From contig NZ_QHLZ01000018.1 of NCBI RefSeq assembly GCF_003185915.1, positions 1 through 41,985 on the forward strand: DNA of 41,985 nt, given 5' to 3'. Position 1 is the first letter of the stretch. The number at the start of each line of letters is the position of its first letter. Both the position numbers and the translations under genes were made by a program. This document shows, piece by piece, positions 24,929 through 34,044 of the stretch. The notes under the pieces were generated by a model. The model saw only the letters and a list, made by a program, of their open reading frames with translations. It made no database searches and had not been told where the DNA came from. This DNA comes from Arthrobacter psychrochitiniphilus (GTDB lineage: Bacteria > Actinomycetota > Actinomycetes > Actinomycetales > Micrococcaceae).

Positions 24929-26387
24929 AGACACCCGCGTATTGCAACCTGTTCGATTCCCGCGCCATGAACGGCATGGACTGTTTATGGGGTTGCAGTG
25001 GTACCAGCTTTCCCTGGTTGCTTTGGGAATGCTGATTGCTGCCCTCTCATCGGCTACGGGCGGCCCGATTGCCTTCATCTTGATGGCTCCGGTGTGGCTA
25101 GGGCTCATGCTGTTCGGAGTCCTGCAATACGCCCGCATTCCTTACCCTGTGTGGGCATTTACGGCGTCGATCTTCTTTCTGCGTTCAGTCCTGAACGAGA
25201 CCCGCTACCTGGCCCGCCCGGAGCAACCGAAGAAGGTCGGAACCATGGCATTGCCCGGCGGTCTGGGCAGTCTGGAACTGTGCAAGACAGTGAGTGGCGA
25301 AGGGTTCGTCCTGGACCGCAACGGGCATGAGGCCATGGCCTCGCTGCGTTGCACCACCACGTCCTTTGCCCTCATGGACAACGACGACAAAGCCTTCGCT
25401 GTCCAGTCCTGGTCAAGGGTTCAGGCGGCCATGGCCCGGCGGCCAGCCATTGCCCGGATCGCCATTCAGGATTACACCGTGCCCTACCCATCGAGTGCGC
25501 TCCGCGCCTACTACGAGCGTGCCGTGCCCCCGGAACGAATTGCCGACGCACAGTGGGGAGACGAGTCCTATCTGGACTTGATCGAAGCAGCAGGGTCTGC
25601 CATGAGTCACGAGATCATCATGACGATTGTTCTTGATACGGCCAAGGCGCACCGCAGGATCAAGGATGCAGGCGGCGCCATGGCCGGATTGGAGCACGTT
25701 CTTCGCTCGGAAGTCGAGGCCTTTAGTACCGGGTTGAAAACGCACGGAGTGACGGTGACGGAGTGGTTGTCAGACACGGCTGTGACGGCTGTGGTCCGCG
25801 GTTCGTTTGATCCAGAGACGGTGGCGAAGTGGGCGGCTGCGACAGGCACCGGGAAAAGCAGCACAGTGGTGTCACCCGGACCTATGGCCACCGAGGAGCA
25901 CTGGACTTATCTGCGAACCGATTCAGGGTTTCACCAAACATTCTGGGTTGCCGAGTGGCCCCGCCAGCAGGTCTACCCAGGGTTTCTGCAACCGCTGATC
26001 TACGTGGGGGAGTTCCGGCACATCATCTCCCAAGTCATCCGGGCCGTACCTACTGACCAGGCGCTGCGGGACATTCGTTCCGCACAGGAAGCCCATGAAA
26101 CACGGCGCCGCATCAATGCCCGGCTGGACCGGCCCCTCACGCGGGAACAGCGTGCGGAGGAGGAAGAAGTTGCCCAGCGCGAGGAGGAAATTGTCGCCGG
26201 TCATGGGGATGTGCGTCCTGCGGCCTATGTAACTATTACCGCGGCAACACTGGACGAGTTGTCGCGTTGTCGCCAGGAACTTGAGTCCGCCGCTGCCGGT
26301 GCCTTTGTCGAGTTGCGGCTCATGCCAGGTCAACAATGGCCCGCGTTCATCGCCGGCGCTTTGCCCTTGGGAAGGGGACTGAAATGA
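24921..26387 (+). CDS. SCO6880-family type IV secretion protein (PrgI/VirB3-like N terminus)
   Basis: A 488-residue protein of the actinobacterial SCO6880 family that accompanies VirB4-like ATPases. The N terminus is a PrgI/VirB3-like membrane pair (about 26-46 and 48-70) preceded by RFPRHERHGLFMGL. The large soluble part has a conserved look in GFVLDRNGHEAMASLRC and WVAEWPRQQVYPGFLQPL, and a charged helical stretch near 395-425. A longer frame from 24441 is an overlap artefact in the VirB6 tail. I chose the ATG at 24921 with GGAG 9 nt upstream; it overlaps the previous stop by 8 nt, and its stop forms ATGA with the next gene. Confidence 0.8.
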   Translation: MTEDTRVLQPVRFPRHERHGLFMGLQWYQLSLVALGMLIAALSSATGGPIAFILMAPVWLGLMLFGVLQYARIPYPVWAFTASIFFLRSVLNETRYLARPEQPKKVGTMALPGGLGSLELCKTVSGEGFVLDRNGHEAMASLRCTTTSFALMDNDDKAFAVQSWSRVQAAMARRPAIARIAIQDYTVPYPSSALRAYYERAVPPERIADAQWGDESYLDLIEAAGSAMSHEIIMTIVLDTAKAHRRIKDAGGAMAGLEHVLRSEVEAFSTGLKTHGVTVTEWLSDTAVTAVVRGSFDPETVAKWAAATGTGKSSTVVSPGPMATEEHWTYLRTDSGFHQTFWVAEWPRQQVYPGFLQPLIYVGEFRHIISQVIRAVPTDQALRDIRSAQEAHETRRRINARLDRPLTREQRAEEEEVAQREEEIVAGHGDVRPAAYVTITAATLDELSRCRQELESAAAGAFVELRLMPGQQWPAFIAGALPLGRGLK

Positions 26388-27844
26388 ACAAGCATGTCGC
26401 CACCGTCAGTATTGCTCCTGCCGATGAGAACCGTTCGGAGCGGAAGGAACGACGGCGGCGCGAACGTTCGCTGGACACCTCGCCGACACTGTCGTTGAGT
26501 GAGTTGAGGGCACAGCGAGCCGAAGAGTCAGGGCAACGCGGCTTGGCTGTGGATTGGGGCAAGCGGGATGGAGCCACGCTCTGGGGCCCGCACCGGGTAC
26601 ACCCAGCCCCGCATCGGGCCTCGACCCTGACCATGGCGGCAGCGTACCCGTTTCTTACCGAGTCAGGGCTCGGACCGGAGGGAACCTATATCGGCACGGA
26701 TCTCTTTGGATCTGGTGCGTTCTGCTATGACCCGTGGGTCATGTACGACAAGGGGTTCATCAGTGGCCCGTCCATTGTCGTCATCGGAACAGTGGGCACG
26801 GGCAAGTCCATGTGCGGCAAGTCCCTCGTGACCCGTTCGGTCACCCTGGGTCGCAAGGCAGCAGTTGCTTCGGATCCCAAGGGGGAGTGGGTTCCCGTCG
26901 CCAATGCCATCCCGGGAGGGAAAGTCATTTCCGTGGGTCCGGGCCGTGCAACGAGGGTCAATCCCCTCGACGCCGGCCCACGCTCCAGCGCGTTGTCCGA
27001 TGCGCAGTGGCTGGCAGTGGTTCGTCAACGCCGCCGCCACCTGCTGGTTGCACTTGTCTCGCTCATGAGACCCGGCGTTCCGCTGAGCCCCGTTGAGCAC
27101 ACCGCCTTGGACATGGCCCTGACCGATGCAGTGGCAGCCAACAGCACGCCAACGCTGCCCATGGTCCTGCAGTACCTGCTCAACCCAACTCCAGCGACGG
27201 CCGCGCTGGTCGGACCGGACGGAGGGATCGGCGTCGGACATTCACTGCGGAGAACAGTCTCAGGTGACCTGGAAGGCATGTTTGACGCACCCTCCACCGT
27301 CGCCTTCGACGCCGATGCCCCCATCATGGTCATGGACACCTCGGCCCTGATCGGCGCCTCGGAACAAGCTTTGTCCCTGGCGGCTGCCTGCGGTGCGACC
27401 TGGCTGGAAGCGGCCGTGACGAACCCCGACGGAGCCAAGAGGATCGTGGTCTATGACGAAGGCTGGCGGATGCTCGCGGACCCTTACATGCTCGCCAAGA
27501 TGAGCGAACAATGGCGACTGGCCCGCGGCTACGGGATTTCGAACCTGCTCATCATGCACAAGATTGCCGACCTGAACGAGATTGGCGACAGCACCAGCGG
27601 TCTGCGGCAAAAAGCACTGGGCCTGCTCACCGAGGCCGACACCAGAGTCATTTACCGGCAAAAGCACGACGCCATGCAACTGACCAAGGAAGCACTGGGC
27701 CTGACCGAAGCCGAATGCGAACACGTGGAGAAGCTCCCCAAGGGTGTGGGCCTGTGGAAGGTCGGCAACCGCTCGTTCATTGTGGCGAACCAGGTCACCA
27801 CCGACGAGCTGGCTGTGTTCGGCACCGATGAGAGGATGCTCTGA
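26384..27844 (+). CDS. VirB4-like conjugation ATPase
   Basis: A 486-residue ATPase predicted to energise the transfer channel from the inner membrane face. Walker A GTVGTGKS is at 135-142 and Walker B is in KRIVVYDEGWRM near residue 365. The RQKHDAMQLTKEALGLTEAE and LWKVGNRSFIVAN stretches fit VirB4/TraC C-terminal domains. The start overlaps the previous stop as ATGA, and AAGGGG precedes it. A start at 26336 is possible but weak. It lacks the long N-terminal domain of classic VirB4; the upstream SCO6880-like gene may supply that part, as in other Actinobacteria. Confidence 0.87.
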   Translation: MNKHVATVSIAPADENRSERKERRRRERSLDTSPTLSLSELRAQRAEESGQRGLAVDWGKRDGATLWGPHRVHPAPHRASTLTMAAAYPFLTESGLGPEGTYIGTDLFGSGAFCYDPWVMYDKGFISGPSIVVIGTVGTGKSMCGKSLVTRSVTLGRKAAVASDPKGEWVPVANAIPGGKVISVGPGRATRVNPLDAGPRSSALSDAQWLAVVRQRRRHLLVALVSLMRPGVPLSPVEHTALDMALTDAVAANSTPTLPMVLQYLLNPTPATAALVGPDGGIGVGHSLRRTVSGDLEGMFDAPSTVAFDADAPIMVMDTSALIGASEQALSLAAACGATWLEAAVTNPDGAKRIVVYDEGWRMLADPYMLAKMSEQWRLARGYGISNLLIMHKIADLNEIGDSTSGLRQKALGLLTEADTRVIYRQKHDAMQLTKEALGLTEAECEHVEKLPKGVGLWKVGNRSFIVANQVTTDELAVFGTDERML

Positions 27845-29664
27845 TGCCCCGGCGTCTGGATGATGGCAATCCGATGGTCACCTTCGGACTGGTTTCCACG
27901 TCAATTTACGTGGTCCTCAGCCTCTTCATCGATGCTGCTGCCCACATTGCCTACTCAACGCAATGCGAAAGGACTGCGCCCTGGAATCTCAGCCCCGCCG
28001 TTCTGCCCGGCCTGTTCAGCGGACGGATCCAATGGATCCTGCCCGCACAAGGCACCTGCCGCATCGGCACCGGACAGGTCTGGCTCATCGTCGCACCCAT
28101 CCTCGTTCTCATAGCTGTTGCCGCACTCGCAGGCATCCTCGGCTGGCATGTCTGGCGCCAATCCGGAGCCTGGCTCCGGCAAGACATCCTCAGCCGCGAC
28201 GGCGTGGCACGACGGGCAGAAATCGCCCGCGAATTCGGCGCCAAGGCAGCACTGAAGAGAGGCCGGTACACCCGCCCCAGCGCCAAAGACCCCAAAGTTG
28301 AAGAAGTCTCCTGGACCATCGGTAAATCGCGCGGCGTCACAGTCCACGTCTCCACCGAAGAGTCACTCGTCATCCAAGGCGCACCCCGCTCCGGCAAGGG
28401 CCTCTACGTCATTATCAACGCCATCCTCGACGCACCAGGCGCCGTCGTCACCACCTCAACCCGGGCAGACAACCTCGTCGTGACCATGAAAGCCCGCGCC
28501 ACCAACGGCCGCCCCGTCACAGTCTTCGACCCACAAGGCATGTCCGGCCTGCCCACAACCCTGCGCTGGTCACCAGTGAGAGGCTGCGAAGACCCCGACG
28601 TCGCCACCCGCCGAGCACTTGTCATCTCTGCAGACGCCGCACTCAAAGGAGAGAACGCCGCCTGGCAAAAGCGCTCGCAGATAGTGCTGCAATGTTTGCT
28701 GCATGCCGCTGCGCTTTCGGGTGAGGGAGTTTCGTCGTTTCGCCGCTGGGCGTCAAACCCCGTGCTGGCCAGGGAGGCCCTCAACATCCTCGGCCGGCCC
28801 GAGGCTGCTCTGGGCTGGCAAGCCGATTTGATGGGCATCGTCGACGACGATCCCCGCAACACCTCCAACTCCTGGATCGGCGTGACAGCCGCCGCAGCGC
28901 CGCTTTCCTCACCCAAGGTCCTCGCTGCTCTGAACCCGAGAGAGAGCAGCGAACAATTCGACCCCAAAGTCTTCATCGAACAACGCGGCACTCTTTACCT
29001 GATCGGGACCAAGAGCGGTGCAGCCGCGGCAGGCCCCTTCCTGTCCGCGTTGATCGATGACATCGACTACGCCGCCAGGGAGATGGCTTTCGTCTGCGCG
29101 GGTGGTCGGCTTGATCCGCCGTTGTCGCTCATCCTCGACGAAATTGCCAATCTCTCCCCATGGCCGGGGCTGCCGGTGGTGCTGTCGGACGGTGGCGGTA
29201 TTGGCATCTCCACCATTGTAGTGTTGCAGTCCCTGTCTCAGGCCCGCTCCGGCTGGTCGATGGACGAGGCCGCCACCATTTGGGATGCCGCCATCATCAA
29301 GGTCATCTTCGGCGGCGGCTCGGACGAACGCGACCTCCGCGCACTCGCTGGCCTCATTGGCGAACGGACGCTGACGTTCAACACCCGATCATGGTCATCG
29401 CAGGGCCGCCAGGACGGCGAGCAAATCCGTGAGTCGCCGGTAATCCCGTTGCATGAAATCCGGCGGCTCCCGGCCGGTACGGCCATCATGCTCGGGCGAC
29501 GCAGCCGCCCCATCCTCTTGGACCTGCGCGAATGGCACAAGCGTAAGGACGCGGCGCAACTTCGGCGGTCCAAGGAGCAGACCGAGCTTGAACTGCTCAC
29601 CGGCCACCTCAAACGACAGCACGAACAACAAAAGCCAATCCCCGCACAAGAACAGGAGTCATAG
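27844..29664 (+). CDS. Type IV coupling protein, VirD4/TraG family
   Basis: A 606-residue coupling protein that brings the relaxase-DNA complex to the channel. Two membrane helices lie near 12-34 and 79-102. Walker A is GAPRSGKG at 179-186 and Walker B is LSLILDE at about 427-433, followed by LPVVLSDGGGIGISTIVVLQSLSQ, a TraD/VirD4-like segment. Translation is coupled to the preceding gene by TGATG. The adjacent MobF relaxase is the expected partner. Confidence 0.9.
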   Translation: MPRRLDDGNPMVTFGLVSTSIYVVLSLFIDAAAHIAYSTQCERTAPWNLSPAVLPGLFSGRIQWILPAQGTCRIGTGQVWLIVAPILVLIAVAALAGILGWHVWRQSGAWLRQDILSRDGVARRAEIAREFGAKAALKRGRYTRPSAKDPKVEEVSWTIGKSRGVTVHVSTEESLVIQGAPRSGKGLYVIINAILDAPGAVVTTSTRADNLVVTMKARATNGRPVTVFDPQGMSGLPTTLRWSPVRGCEDPDVATRRALVISADAALKGENAAWQKRSQIVLQCLLHAAALSGEGVSSFRRWASNPVLAREALNILGRPEAALGWQADLMGIVDDDPRNTSNSWIGVTAAAAPLSSPKVLAALNPRESSEQFDPKVFIEQRGTLYLIGTKSGAAAAGPFLSALIDDIDYAAREMAFVCAGGRLDPPLSLILDEIANLSPWPGLPVVLSDGGGIGISTIVVLQSLSQARSGWSMDEAATIWDAAIIKVIFGGGSDERDLRALAGLIGERTLTFNTRSWSSQGRQDGEQIRESPVIPLHEIRRLPAGTAIMLGRRSRPILLDLREWHKRKDAAQLRRSKEQTELELLTGHLKRQHEQQKPIPAQEQES

Positions 29665-29666
29665 CC

Positions 29667-30218
29667 ATGGACGAGGACGAATCCTTTGAATACGACGTCG
29701 AGAACGGTGCCGAAGACAATTTCGCGGCGCTGCTCTTCGGCTCAACGCGCGGCCTGCGCTCCGAGCGGGTACCCATGACGTACCGGTGGAGGGACATGGA
29801 CCCCCGCACCTCGGAGACCGTGTGGAACCACCTCGGTAGTTGGGTCCGCTGGTTCGTGGAGACCTACCACCTGCCCACTTCCGTGATCCCTGACTGCTGG
29901 TGGCGGCACTCGGACATTGTGGCTGAGCTGTATGCGCTGCAGCGGGCGGAGCAGGCCTCCTATACCGAGGACGACGGCGGTTTCGGCCCCTTGGGTTTTC
30001 ATGAGCGCATGGAGCACAGCGTCGTCCGGTTGAGGGATCTGACCAGGACGGCTGGCTGCGTCAGCTTGCAGAAACACCGCGAACCGCCTGTGCGTCGGTT
30101 GCCTGACGACGGCCCCGCGATGACGGGGTTGCCGCTTTCAGGCGTGGACGGAGCGAAACAGTCCGATTCGGGAACACCCGGCGGTGCGGATTCAGGCACC
30201 ACCGATTCCGGGCAGTAA
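29667..30218 (+). CDS. DUF4913 protein
   Basis: A 183-residue soluble protein. DCWWRHSDIVAELYALQRAEQ at about 76-96 is the signature of DUF4913, which is found in actinobacterial conjugative elements next to coupling proteins. The function is unknown; it may help in DNA transfer. An acidic N terminus (DEDESFEYDVENGAED) and a loose Gly/Ser/Asp-rich tail flank the domain. It starts 3 nt after the coupling protein stop, with GGAG 8 nt upstream. Confidence 0.78.
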   Translation: MDEDESFEYDVENGAEDNFAALLFGSTRGLRSERVPMTYRWRDMDPRTSETVWNHLGSWVRWFVETYHLPTSVIPDCWWRHSDIVAELYALQRAEQASYTEDDGGFGPLGFHERMEHSVVRLRDLTRTAGCVSLQKHREPPVRRLPDDGPAMTGLPLSGVDGAKQSDSGTPGGADSGTTDSGQ

Positions 30219-30233
30219 CGGAGGAATGGAGCC

Positions 30234-31412
30234 ATGGAAGCTACATCCGAACCAACACCACGATCGCTGACGGTAGTACAAGCAAATGGGGGAGCGCCGC
30301 CAGCCACCCACCCCAGTCCTGAACAGCGCGTTGCCGAGCTGACGGAGGGCCTATATGCGCTGCTTGCGGACGCTGTCGACCAACCGCAGCAATGGCACCG
30401 CCTCCTCGACGCTTCAGCGACCATGTGGCGGTACTCGGGAGGTAATGTCGCACTTTTGATGATGCAACTGGCCCAACGAGGCCCTATGAAGCCGACCCTT
30501 GTTGCGGGGTACAAGGAATGGGAACGGCATGGCCGCTATGTTCTCAAGGGTGAGCACGCCTTGTACGTGATTGCACCTAGAACCGCTCGAATCACGTCTG
30601 CTGATAAACCGGGTGAGGCCTCCGAGGCACGGGAACCCGACCCTGGTCAACCGGGCGACGGTGAACATCGGTCAAGGATTGTCGGATGGCGTGGTCAAGC
30701 AGTGTTCGATGTGTCGCAGACCGAGGGTGAGCCTTTGCGCGTTCCTGTTGCAGGTCAGCCGGAGGTGCCACTCCAAATCGATTCATGCACGCAGCTGTGG
30801 GAGTCTCTTACGGGAGTCGCGCGAAACGCGCGATACAACATCGTCGTCTCGGATACGCAGGCAGGACTGGCAGACGGCTACACCGACCACGGACGCCGTC
30901 TAATCAGTGTTGGATCATGGCTGGATGCTGAGGATCGTGTTGCAACGCTCGCGCACGAACTTGCCCACGCCTCATTGCACGTTCCAGGTGACGCCATAGG
31001 AGCCCTCTATGGCAGCAGTTCCGAACACCGCGGCCTGGCTGAGATCGAGGCCGAGTCCGTCGCCTACGTGGTCCTCCGGGCCCATGGCATCGACCGAGGT
31101 GAACGGTCAGCTGCCTATTTGGCGGGATGGGCAGACGCTGTTCTCGAGGCCGAAGCCGACTCGATTCTGCGCTGCACGCGGGACAGGATACCCATGTCTC
31201 GGGTAGATATTGCTAAGTCTGTATTGGGTCGTGTGACGTCCGTGGCAAAGGCGATTTTGGAGACTTCGAACCCTTCAATGCTTGGAGGCCAGCTGTCCAT
31301 TGCAGTCGCCCGCCCGAGAAAAGGGGTCATTCCACGTGGACTCTGGGCCTATTCCCCTATGGCCTATTCAACTTCTAGTCAGCGCCGACGCAGTCCGGGG
31401 GTGGAAGCGTGA
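30234..31412 (+). CDS. ArdC-like antirestriction/zinc metallopeptidase-like protein
   Basis: A 392-residue protein. Residues about 35-115 form an ArdC N-terminal-type ssDNA-binding region (WHRLLDASATMWRYSGGNVALLMMQL, YKEWERHGRYVLKGEHALYVIAP). A zinc-peptidase-like domain follows with HELAH at 241-245 and a possible third ligand among the glutamates at 270-275 (EIEAES). ArdC proteins protect incoming conjugative DNA from restriction in the recipient. It ends the transfer operon and starts 15 nt after the previous stop with GGAGGAATGGAG upstream. Role here is family inference. Confidence 0.8.
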   Translation: MEATSEPTPRSLTVVQANGGAPPATHPSPEQRVAELTEGLYALLADAVDQPQQWHRLLDASATMWRYSGGNVALLMMQLAQRGPMKPTLVAGYKEWERHGRYVLKGEHALYVIAPRTARITSADKPGEASEAREPDPGQPGDGEHRSRIVGWRGQAVFDVSQTEGEPLRVPVAGQPEVPLQIDSCTQLWESLTGVARNARYNIVVSDTQAGLADGYTDHGRRLISVGSWLDAEDRVATLAHELAHASLHVPGDAIGALYGSSSEHRGLAEIEAESVAYVVLRAHGIDRGERSAAYLAGWADAVLEAEADSILRCTRDRIPMSRVDIAKSVLGRVTSVAKAILETSNPSMLGGQLSIAVARPRKGVIPRGLWAYSPMAYSTSSQRRRSPGVEA

Positions 31413-31933
31413 CTACGCTTCTTCGAGCGTTCTGAGTCCCACGCCCTGCTTCGGATTACGACTCGCGAAACCGTTGTTGGCTGGGGGAATCGGTAGCAAC
31501 AGCCGCCGTGGCAGGCATGCCCTCAGTAGGCAAGGTCTGACGGGTATCAGGACTTGGCGCCCCCAGCGCACAATGTTGGTGGATCCTTCGCGGAAGGCAT
31601 ACCGTCTGTGGGGCGTTAGGTCTTCAAACCATGGTAACCAAGTGATTGGCATTGCCCGATTCGTTTGACGCGGCTGAGAACTTATCCTACATTCGCGATG
31701 GGCCAAGTATGAAGAGCCAGAGATCGCGACGACCAAGCAGGTGTTCAGTTCGCCGGGCAAGATATTGCTGGCAGGCCGATGACTTTGGGCGTAGTTGCTG
31801 AGACACGCGTTGTCAGAGGGGCGCCCCGAATCGTCAGCTAGCCACCGCGCGGGTAAAGTCATTAGAAGCCACTCCAACAATCTTCCCTAGGGTGATGTTT
31901 GCCTGGCTTCATTGATTTCATCTGAGGAGAACC
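31413..31933. other. Non-coding interval before the type III restriction system
   Basis: No gene is supported. A minus-strand frame at 31413-31880 lacks a ribosome site and motifs. A small perfect hairpin, CCTTC-GCG-GAAGG, is at 31585-31597. The interval contains the candidate promoter at 31665-31693, leaving an untranslated leader of about 235 nt for the restriction operon. Confidence 0.5.
31665..31693 (+). promoter_or_regulatory. Candidate promoter of mod-res
   Basis: TTGACG (31665-31670), a 17-nt spacer, then TACATT (31688-31693). The -35 matches five of six consensus bases and the -10 four of six. The -10 hexamer equals the one proposed for the sigma-like gene. Confidence 0.4.
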
Positions 31934-34036
31934 GTGGCACACTTGGACACACTGATCGAAAGGATCACTGACCCAAGACTGAGGAGTGAGATTCAGGAAC
32001 AGGTCACTAAGCTGGCTGCAAAGACCAGTTTTGGCCTTGTCTTTGAAGAACATCGACCTGAGTCAGTAGTGTTGCCCGGTTTCGAAGTTAGCCGCGGTGG
32101 GAAGGTTGTCTTTCGCGATAGCGCAACTCCTGGAATCTGGGAAGTCGCAAAGATCGAAGGCGATAATGCTAGGTTGGTTTCCCGAAATGATCGTTCAGTT
32201 CGGATGGTCGCCCGCTTAGATGAACTCATTGTAATTAGGGAGTTCGGAGATTCAATTTACCCAGGACTGAAGTCAACTGGAAAGATTGAACGCGGAGGTA
32301 CGAAGCCATTCCATACCTTGATAAACGCCGAGAATTTTCACGCGCTACAGGCCCTTCTTTACGGTCACCGTGGCAAAGTTGATGCGATCTATGTTGATCC
32401 GCCATACAACACAGGCGCCAAAGACTGGAAATACAACAACGACTATGTTGACGGCGAAGATGCCTATCGGCACTCTAAATGGCTTGCCTTCATGGAGCGC
32501 CGTCTCAAGATTGCCAAAGACCTTCTGAAGCCAAGCAATTCTGTTCTGATTGTCACGATCGATGAACGAGAAGTACATCGGCTCGCACTCTTGCTTGAAC
32601 AGATATTTCCAAGCGCCAAGATTCAAATGGTTTCGGTTGCGATCAAGCCTGGCGGAATCGCGAGAACTAGTGAATTCTCGCGCTCGGATGAGCACTATTT
32701 CTTCGTGATGTTTGGCAGTTCGGGACCAAAGGCACTTCCGCTCGACTCGGCTTGGATCGGCGGCAACGGAAAAACGACGATGGATACCATCCGTTGGCGT
32801 GGTCTTTTGCGTGCGGGCAATAATTCGAGTCGCACTGATCGACCGACGATGTTCTTCCCAGTGTTTGTCCTAGAGGACGGCTCAGCGATTCATTCGATTG
32901 GTGATCCGATTCCCTTGACGGCAGATCGCTCAACAGTTACATCTCCCGAAGGGACGATTGCGGTCTGGCCAATCAGAGAGAATGACGCAGAGGGGCGTTG
33001 GCAACTGGGAGCCGAGAAAACGCGTGAAGCCTGGGCTGACGGTTTCGTTCGTCCGGGAACCAAGTTCCACAGAAGAGGAATGCGGATTGCCTATCTTGCC
33101 GCCGGAGAACAGAAAAAGATTCACGATGGGCTAATTACTGTTGTTGGGCGTGCCGATGACGGGTCTGTCATCTTAGATGAAACTGGCTACCGTCCGCGAT
33201 TTGTACCGACTACTCAGTGGGCTATCCCCGCCCATTCAGCTTCCGAACATGGTTCGAGACTCTTGAAGTCGATCCTGCCGGACAGGTCATTCCCATTTCC
33301 CAAGTCGCTGTACGCCGTTGAAGATGCACTGAGGTTCTTCGTCTCTGACAACCCTGACGCCGTCGTGCTCGATTTCTTCTCCGGTTCTGGAACTACTGCA
33401 CACGCAGTGATGCGTCTCAACCGACGGGATGGGGGGCGCCGAAGGTCAATCAGCATCACCAACAACGAAGTTAGTGTTGATGAACAGGCCGAACTAAAGC
33501 GTCAAGGCCTTCAGCCTGGTGATGCGGAATGGGAAAAGTGGGGCATCTGTGAGTACATCACGAAGCCAAGAATTTCGGCTGCTATCACTGGAGCGACCCC
33601 AGGAGGCACTCCGATATCCGGAGATTACAAATTCAACGATGAGTTCCCTATATCAGATGGTTTTGACGAGAATGTTGAATTCTTCGAACTGACCTATGAA
33701 GACAACCAGCTTGTCCGGCTCGGGCAGAAGTTTGAAGCCATCGCACCCATCCTGTGGATGCGAGCTGGGTCCGAGGGTGAACGCATTGATGAGCTTCCCG
33801 AGGATGGGTGGATCGTTCCAGACGCAGCTTACTATGGTTTGCTGACTGACATCGATCAGTGGGAGCCATTCGTGCGAGCGGTCAATGCGCGTGAAGACAT
33901 CCGTTCCGTATTCATTGTTACTGATTCTCAAGCTGAATTTGAGGCGATCAACGTACAGATTGATCAACATATCGATTCCGTGCGGCTTTATTCGGATTAC
34001 CTTCAGACTTTCGAAATCAACACTAGGCAGGGCTAG
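31934..34036 (+). CDS. mod: Type III restriction-modification methyltransferase (Mod)
   Basis: Adenine-N6-type DNA methyltransferase that recognises the target site and protects one strand. The 700-residue protein has motif IV DPPY at 155-158 and motif I FSGSGTT at 482-488. This DPPY-first order marks the beta class used by type III Mod subunits. The long middle part (about 200-460) should hold the target recognition domain. It starts with GTG at 31934 after GAGGAGA. GC is lower than in the transfer genes (30 of 60 in 32401-32460), suggesting separate origin. It starts the operon with res 8 nt downstream. The recognition sequence cannot be read. Confidence 0.9.
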   Translation: MAHLDTLIERITDPRLRSEIQEQVTKLAAKTSFGLVFEEHRPESVVLPGFEVSRGGKVVFRDSATPGIWEVAKIEGDNARLVSRNDRSVRMVARLDELIVIREFGDSIYPGLKSTGKIERGGTKPFHTLINAENFHALQALLYGHRGKVDAIYVDPPYNTGAKDWKYNNDYVDGEDAYRHSKWLAFMERRLKIAKDLLKPSNSVLIVTIDEREVHRLALLLEQIFPSAKIQMVSVAIKPGGIARTSEFSRSDEHYFFVMFGSSGPKALPLDSAWIGGNGKTTMDTIRWRGLLRAGNNSSRTDRPTMFFPVFVLEDGSAIHSIGDPIPLTADRSTVTSPEGTIAVWPIRENDAEGRWQLGAEKTREAWADGFVRPGTKFHRRGMRIAYLAAGEQKKIHDGLITVVGRADDGSVILDETGYRPRFVPTTQWAIPAHSASEHGSRLLKSILPDRSFPFPKSLYAVEDALRFFVSDNPDAVVLDFFSGSGTTAHAVMRLNRRDGGRRRSISITNNEVSVDEQAELKRQGLQPGDAEWEKWGICEYITKPRISAAITGATPGGTPISGDYKFNDEFPISDGFDENVEFFELTYEDNQLVRLGQKFEAIAPILWMRAGSEGERIDELPEDGWIVPDAAYYGLLTDIDQWEPFVRAVNAREDIRSVFIVTDSQAEFEAINVQIDQHIDSVRLYSDYLQTFEINTRQG

Positions 34037-34044
34037 ACCATCAC

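Noticed and set aside
31413..31880. 155-residue minus-strand frame in the interval before mod
   Set aside because: It has no ribosome site, no motif and a composition like random translation.
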